NCBI RefSeq assembly: GCF_021130785.1
Contig: NC_060214.1
Span: forward strand, 6,573,001 to 6,637,000
Direction of reading: 5' to 3'
Length of the DNA stretch: 64,000 bases
From: Homalodisca vitripennis
Taxonomy: Eukaryota; Arthropoda; Insecta; Hemiptera; Cicadellidae
Both the position numbers and the translations under genes were made by a program. The notes beneath the pieces were generated by a model. The model saw only the letters and a program-made list of their open reading frames with translations. It ran no database searches and had not been told where the DNA came from. Of the stretch, positions 57,836 to 64,000 are shown piece after piece (the stretch's first letter is position 1; each line of letters begins with the position of its first letter).

Positions 57836-58130
57836 AACACATAACTACAATTTAGGTTAAAATAAACTAATCATAAGTAAAATTAGGTCTGCACTGGCCA
57901 ACCAACCGAAGAAAAGTAGCCAGAGGCCAACACCAAAAATTCACGGCAAAAACAAAATGGTGGGCAATCAGGAAACGGGATTTTGCTTAATTTACTTTTA
58001 TTATTAGTTCATTCCAGATGAACTTTTCATAACCATACTGTGACGCCGCATTGGTTTATAAGACATCTCAAATCTCCACGATGGTTTCTTTTAAGATAGA
58101 TTGTAGTTATGCATTAGGGTATTTATTCAC
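57836..58130. other. Spacer, nothing recognised
   Basis: No supported feature. Confidence 0.4.
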
Positions 58131-58229
58131 CTGACGAAGAGATCAGATTGCAGATCTAGAAACGCAGTGTATGCTGATTTCTAGTATCACTGAAGGATGG
58201 CGTATGTCTGGAAAGTCCTGTTTCCTTCA
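58131..58229 (+). repeat. Dispersed module, near-complete copy
   Basis: CTGACGAAGAGATCAGATTG, then CAGATCTAGAAACGCAGTGT and GTCTGGAAAGTCCTGTTTCC then TTCAC. The closing C of stem II has changed to A (TCTAGAAA). Confidence 0.78.
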
Positions 58230-58494
58230 CAAATAAAAAGTAAAGCAAACTCTTTCCGCGTAATAAGTTATGCTTTAACGCTTCAAACAATTCAATGTAT
58301 TTTGATGTTGTATAACAATGCAACTGAAACCATGACAACTGATGTCATGATCCTAGTGACTGTAACAGAAGTAAAGAGTTTATAGACTTTTATTTAATAG
58401 GCAAACTAAATTAATTGAACATAGTTAAGAACCAGTAAAATTCCACAAAAGAAAGTTAATTTATATAATTTAAAATAATGTTGACTATAGTTTG

Positions 58495-59165
58495 TTCAAA
58501 ATATTGTTTGTCCAAAATATTGCTTATCCAAAAATTTGTTTGTCCGAAACTATCGGTTGTCCGAAATATTGATTGCCCGCACTATTGATTGTCCAAACTA
58601 ATGCTATCCGAACGATTGCTTGTCAGAAATATTGTCTGCCCGAAATATTGCTTGTCCAAAGTGTTCTTTTCCAGACTATTGCTTGTTCGAACTAATCTAT
58701 CCGAACTATTGTTGTCAGAACTGCCCGAAATATGCTATCCGAACGATTGCTTGTCAATAATATTGTCTGCCCGAAATATTGCTTGTCCAAAGTGTTCTTT
58801 TCCATACTATTGCTTGTCCGAACTAATCTATCCCAACTATTTTTTACCAGAAATATTGTCTGCCCGAAATATTGCTTGTCCGCAGTGTTCTTTTCCAGAC
58901 TATTGCTTGCTCGAACAACAACAGTTGCTTGTCCAAACTTTTGTTTATCCGAAATAGCACTTTTCCAAACAATTGCTTTTCATAATCATTCCTTATCCAG
59001 CTATTGCTACCTTAACTATTGCTTTTCATAACTATTGATAGTGCGAACAATTGCTTGTCATAACTTTTGCTTATCCTAAATATTGCTGGTACGAACTACT
59101 GCTGTCCGTATTATTGCTTGTCTAAATAACCGCTTGTCCGAAATATCGCTGGTCCGAAAACAAAA
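58495..59165. repeat. Degenerate 17-18-bp tandem repeat with a higher-order duplication
   Basis: The consensus is close to ATTGCTTGTCCGAAAT, repeated about 35-38 times with many substitutions. A block of about 145 bp starting GCTATCCGAACGATTGCTTG (58601) is repeated at 58733. The frames 58589-58957 and 58732-59031 (CPKYCLSKVFFSRLLLV and the like) are repeat artefacts. Confidence 0.9.
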
Positions 59166-59637
59166 TATCCGTAAGATATCATAGAGATAAGCGACTCTCG
59201 ACCTTCTGTTATCAGTTATCGACTCGATAGTGTATGTTATTGATTGTTTATTTTCTGATTTTGTTATAGTCGAATTTGTTGATATTCATTTAAATAATTA
59301 TATTGTTATAGTATTATCTCATTGTACAATAAAAGAAAACTTATTTAATTATTCTCATTCTTTATACTCTTACATAATTATAATAGATTTTATTGTGATC
59401 AGTGTATTGTACTAGGTTGAATTAAAGATGTATATTTCTGTTTGTAAGTAAATAAGATGGCGCCTATGGTGATTAGCCTGATATTTAGCAACAAAATCAT
59501 CCGACAACATAATGTCTGTGGAGTAGTAAATTAAAATTATAAGCAATCACCAGCCAATTGTGTCGTTACAACATGACATGCGAAACTGACAAACAAACCC
59601 TCTGACAAAGAGAAGTTGGAAATCGTGGAAGTTATTT
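59166..59637. other. AT-rich stretch, nothing recognised
   Basis: No supported feature. Confidence 0.45.
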
Positions 59638-60042
59638 TTAAACTGTACTCCCACTGCGGCCGTTGCCACATAGATAGCCCCTCATCAAAGTGGCCCAGTG
59701 ACGTTTTGATGTAAGGGAACGCGACCAGAGGACATGGGACAGCTGAGGAGTGGTCAGCCCATTATTGGCACTGGCACTCGCTAACGTCTCGCCGCGCCGT
59801 CTAATTTGTTCGACAAGAGACGTCCGGAGCCGATCCTTATTTTTGGGTTCGTTTGACACCACATTGAAAAGTTCCACTTTATCCATACGATTAACAAGAA
59901 AAATGTTATTATTGTGAAATGCTAATTTGTGTATCTCAATATAAGGAAATATAAAATTACTTTTAACCTTAGTATTGCGTTTGCTATAACACAAGGTAAA
60001 AGTGCGCCACACAACGATCAGGTTGCATGTAAGATAGCTCAT
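59638..60042 (-). other. Open frame of 134 codons in a GC-richer block, unknown
   Basis: The 3' two thirds (minus strand, 59640-59880) are about 50% GC and read NKDRLRTSLVEQIRRRGETL, then ASASANNGLTTPQLSHVLWS. The 5' third is AT-rich, with no recognisable N-terminus. No domain is recognised. A real exon would more likely be limited to about 59640-59880. It is listed because composition and frame length coincide; chance is an adequate explanation. Confidence 0.2.
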
Positions 60043-60364
60043 TTAATTCTTGAGATGTCTCACGGACACACCAATTACAATAATAATACTGGAAAGGAAA
60101 ATGTTTACATCCTCCCTGTCGGACAAAAGTGAGAAAGTGAGCCAGTTTACTAAGTGACAGACTTCGATGACGCTCAGCCATGGATGGACATGCACTATCA
60201 CGGAACCCATTAAACTCTACGGGTGATTTCTTTCACGAGACAAATATTCTAATTAACATTTAAATCCTACGCTTTCCTCGTAGAGTTAGGATACGTGTGC
60301 TATCATTATGACACATGTTAAAATTTCACATTGTTGTACTAAATTTCTGTACAAATGCGAATTT

Positions 60365-60620
60365 TTCGTTGCCATCACGGTTGTTATTGTGGGTATAATA
60401 AAATTATTAAAATGTTCAATAACTTCCCATGCAGTGACATGCATCATCATTGTACTCAATGTTGCCTACGTAGAAATGAAGTTTCATGTAAAATTTAAAG
60501 TCCAGAGGTCAGTTTGTTCCCGAAATACCGCTTTCGCCTTTACAGAAAGACAGACAAACACAAATTAAATGCTTCCAGTCCCTCGAGTAATACGCTTCGC
60601 TAACGCTCAGCCAATAAAAA
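60365..60620 (+). repeat. Dispersed repeat family C, copy 3
   Basis: GTTGCCATCACGGTTGTTAT, then CAGTGACATGCATCATCATT, GTAGAAATGAAGTTTCATGT and AAAGACAGACAAACACAAAT, then CAGTCCCTCGAGTAATACGC and TTCGCTAACGCTCAGCCAAT. It holds a single, unamplified version of the unit that forms the 46.7-kb satellite. A related fragment (TTCGATGACGCTCAGCCATG) lies at 60161. Confidence 0.75.
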
Positions 60621-61002
60621 TCTGCAAAAAATAACTCTAATGATTTCTGACGCATTAATGTAGCTAAAAACTATATTAACAGGTGATATTTCGCTCTTGA
60701 CATTAGCATCTATTTAACAGATCGTTAACTAAATATGTGTAAATTTATTTGGTCTCCCAAAGAGAAATTAAATAAATTAGCTTCAACAATAGCCATATAT
60801 TATTTGATTTTAAAATAAATACTCAGACAGTTTTTTTTTAATAATAATAACACGAAATTTGTCAAACATTAGGCCTAAAGCGTCCATGCCACTCTCTATC
60901 GTACAAATGTTTTGTTGTGAACTTGAAATTTAGTGTCCTCATCATATGAATGGTTCCTTAAAAATTTTAGACGTTTAACCACATGTTTAAGGAGTTTGAC
61001 GC
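60621..61002. other. AT-rich spacer
   Basis: Nothing recognised. Confidence 0.45.
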
Positions 61003-61075
61003 CTGAAAAAGATGTCAGATGTGAGTTCTCGAAAGTTTTGCTTAACACAAAACAATGGCAAATGTCCATAATTTT
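61003..61075 (+). repeat. Dispersed module, diverged copy
   Basis: CTGAAAAAGATGTCAGATGT...GTTCTCGAAAG, then AACAATGGCAAATGTCCATA. Core and tail are both recognisable, but GAAACG has become GAAAGT. Confidence 0.6.
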
Positions 61076-62318
61076 GTTATATTTTTAAATAACCCAACAT
61101 CAACAACGCTCTTTAAAACAAATAGTTGAATTTTATGGAGGTTTCTTTTTATATGTTATGTGAATCTCAATTCGTTTAGCGTGTATCTGTCTATCACAGG
61201 TTATATTAATAAATACTTTGAAACTTTTAAATTTCTAGTGTCATAGTTTTGCATAAGCATTTCAAATTTTGTCGTTGTCTAAAAGCATGAAATAGTTTGT
61301 CTGGTTTTTAATTAATTGCCAATTTATATTTATATAAAATAAAAAATAAGGATAAAACTTTTCAAAAGAAGGTCTTAATAAATAAAAAAAATTTGGTATT
61401 GTATTTGTCATAACCGAACTTTTCATAACTCAAATAATATTTTGCATAAAGAGTTGATATTACAGTTTTATGTTTTTGCAATAGTATAAATCACTATACC
61501 GGTTAATTCACTCATGAATGTCGTAAAAATGAACTTAAAACAGTTTTAAGGTACAGAATGCACCGCGAAATGAAAGTTGCAAGTTAGTGTAAAGCTAAAA
61601 GCAGTATTAAGTTTGTGATAATTCCTTCATCCATTGATCATAAAAAATTTAGAGAAAGAAGTATTTTAGATGCTAAAATAGTGCTCATATGTGAAGTTCA
61701 TAGTGGTAAACGTGTGTGCTTAGGGAACTTCCTGTATTTTTTGTAATTCGTATCCAAAATAAAAATCAAAATGTATTATTTGGAATAAAATTAAGTTTTT
61801 GTTTCTCATAAGGCCACATAGATAAATTTTTATTGAAATGTGTAACATTTATACTCATAAGAAGGAATATAGTGATGATATTGTTCAATTAAATAAAAAA
61901 CAATTAACTGTCGTTTCTATAAAAATATACCTCTAACCTACTTAGATCTGTACAGTTATCCGGTTCTTACCACTCTCTTCTATATAGTCATTTACAAAAA
62001 TTATATTTTAAAATAAATATTTGCCTCATAAGTGAAAACAAAGGAATTCATGGAAACTACTGGCGTACGAGTTAATTAAGCTAGACAACGCGACGTGTAT
62101 ACAATAATGCAGAAACATAAATATTATAGTAAAAAATTATATTTTAGAGAACATCGTATATTTTGAAATGTATTGATATCACACCATTAATGAAACAGTT
62201 GTTTTATTGCAATAGCGTATGAAGAACATTGACGTTGCCAAATATAGAGTAATTTTAATTTACAATTTATAACGGAGTGGTGTTATTTTCAAAATAGTCA
62301 AGATAGCAGGAGTATACT
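61076..62318. other. AT-rich stretch, no gene recognised
   Basis: No supported feature. Confidence 0.5.
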
Positions 62319-63580
62319 ATAACGACTTGGATTGTAGATATTAATATTCCAAAGTATTAATATTTAAATTATCAATGAGACATCCAAGACGATATAAAAT
62401 ATTTTTTGATTAGTAAGCTCCTAGCGAATATTCAGCACAATTTATTACTAAATTGGTTAGCTATTAAATATTATCTGGTTTGTCTAAAATAAAAATCACA
62501 GTTCTAAATAAAAACAATGGATTTATTTTAAAATGGCAAATTAATAAGGTCAACGTTTCAGAATTTCATCACTCTATTTTCCACAAAGAATTGATAAACC
62601 GTTTAGTAAATTTAAAAGTTCCTTTGGAAAGAAATAAAAATATTAATCAAATATATCAAACTAAAATCAGAGCTCTCTTCTAAAATAAAATAATAAAGTT
62701 TTAAAATAAAAATCAAATACCACTTGTAAATAACTAAAATAAAAATGTTCACTTCTAAGTACACTCACAATTCAAAAAATAAAAATTTAAACTTCTCTTT
62801 ACACTAGTTGAACCTTAACTTTCAAGTCTCTGCAATTCAGATTACAACTCTCTCGAACAATTATTAATGTTCAATTAATTTCCAATTAATAATTCACAAT
62901 AAAACAGTTCCATTTAAATATTAATAAATTACTAAATTTCCAATTAAATTTATTAACAAAGTTCAATTTTAATTCACTTTTCTTTCAAGATTGAACCAAC
63001 TGTAACTTGTATGATTCTATTATGCTCTATTGTTCAAAGAGAGTTAATTATGCAGATTGCTCTGTTGTTTCTATGAATTTAATTTTTTTCCTACAAAAAA
63101 GACAACAAAATTCATTTAATATCAGATCAGGAAGACTATTTCAATAAAACGTACAGTAAACTTGGTGCTTACCTCAAAATCGCACGCGGAAAAAAATTAA
63201 GAAACACGGCGCACTGTAATTAACTTAATACATGAAAATAACCAAAAGAAGGGCGAAAATTATGAGCGGGCGCTTAAATACTTCCCTTTTTAATCAACTT
63301 TGCAGGACAACCGCGGTGTTCTCTCATTGGTCCAGCTGTATCCAACAAGGAGAACAATAGTCGCAACAAGACAAGTTCTAATCAATTCAAGGCAGTCAAC
63401 CTGCCTTCCTAACAATTTAAAACTACCAGTACTAACTTGCCAAAGGATTACATGTTCGTTTTTACCCTGACTTTTCACAATCTAATCTAAAATTAAATCC
63501 CAATATTTCGATCCCAAAAATTTTATTTAATTTAAGTTTTAATTAAAAAAATAAATCAATGTAGTTTTAAAAACCCTACA
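62319..63580 (-). repeat. ~1.25-kb dispersed repeat, copy 2
   Basis: Full-length partner of 34424-35680 (same orientation in the window). It keeps the minus-strand CCAAT-type box (GACCAATGAGAGAAC), the ATTTAAGCGCCC box and GATTTTGAG|GTAAGCACC. The two copies differ by many single-base changes and small indels. Confidence 0.85.
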
Positions 63581-63825
63581 TATACATAACAAGTAACTAA
63601 ACGAATACCTCATGGTCAAATTATTTAGATTCGTTTGTACACTATATAGTCCAACAAAGAATTAGGTATTGTAAATGTTTCAGTATTTACAATGTATTCG
63701 TATGCGCACTGATAGACGCAGTCCAGACGACTATGACGTCACCATAATGGTTTTCACAGAGCACTAGAGACTAGGGACTAAATCACTCCAAGTACGAGAG
63801 GCCCGCGCATTGTCGTCAATACTGG
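63581..63825. other. Spacer, nothing recognised
   Basis: No supported feature apart from the continuing minus-strand frame described in the next entry. Confidence 0.4.
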
Positions 63826-63965
63826 CCATAAATTGACATTGTGTGACAAGTTTGTCTGATTGGCGCCATACTTGTGACCACAAATCAACATCAACTGGAA
63901 GCTGCTGTCTGTCGTATATCATACAAGTTGTCTTGACCCCAGTGCTGCCAACTTCTCGACATTCA
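63826..63965 (-). repeat. Second copy of the 40.8-kb coding-like segment
   Basis: Reverse complement of 40775-40895. The minus-strand frame 63764-63973 extends the shared peptide with QCQFMASIDDNARASRTWSD and further residues before a stop, whereas copy 1 diverges at once after DKLVT. The element continues to the right edge of the window. Confidence 0.6.
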
Positions 63966-64000
63966 AGTTCCACAACAAAACATCTGCACTGGTCTTGAGT

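Noticed and set aside
58589..59031. Cysteine- and leucine-rich protein (CPKYCLSKVFFSRLLLV)
   Set aside because: Product of the degenerate 17-18-bp tandem repeat.

Overview
The window reads as a gene-poor, AT-rich nuclear segment of an arthropod, most likely an insect. The grounds are several tRNA-derived SINEs with class II (Leu-type) heads, a 5S-rRNA-derived SINE, short Helitrons with insect-type ends, a mariner-superfamily transposon, relics of non-LTR reverse transcriptase, long satellite blocks and no prokaryotic gene organisation. A hemipteran is possible, but I cannot prove it from sequence alone. I found no intact protein-coding gene. Almost every short open frame is a by-product of repeats or of AT-rich DNA.

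Layout. 1-2230: edge of a ~180-bp satellite. 2231-9230: AT-rich DNA with a decayed mariner-type end and two LINE relics. 9211-12385: a 111-bp minisatellite that starts inside the LINE 3' tail. 14250-15200: a local 159-bp repeat. 15.4-23.4 kb: SINEs, dispersed repeats and three GC-richer islands that could be promoters or first exons. 23504-26395: a Helitron apparently split by a 2.4-kb DD41D mariner-type element with ~450-bp inverted ends and a frame-broken transposase. 28442-30544: a 107-bp minisatellite with a CACGTG, an ETS-like and a forkhead-like motif in most units, followed within ~65 bp by a TATA box. 32.5-33.7 kb: a local duplication with a 5S-derived SINE inserted in one copy. 34.4-35.7 and 62.3-63.6 kb: two copies of a ~1.25-kb repeat. 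43295-44475: a 33-bp minisatellite open on both strands. 46.69-47.97 kb: a ~74-bp satellite grown from the tail of a dispersed element. 48709-49236: a near-perfect 216-bp inverted repeat. 54567-56036: a Helitron cluster.

The main theme is that mobile elements have seeded tandem repeats. Two satellite blocks start inside element tails, and three of the four TA microsatellites sit at DNA-transposon ends. A second theme is a dispersed module, seen ten or more times, with a hammerhead-like core (CTGANGA, short stem, GAAACG). The most gene-like signals are a candidate orphan exon at 45301-45466, a promoter-like block after the 107-bp array, and a 30-residue segment shared by 40.8 kb and 63.9 kb whose two differences are both synonymous. 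All functional readings of these are inference.
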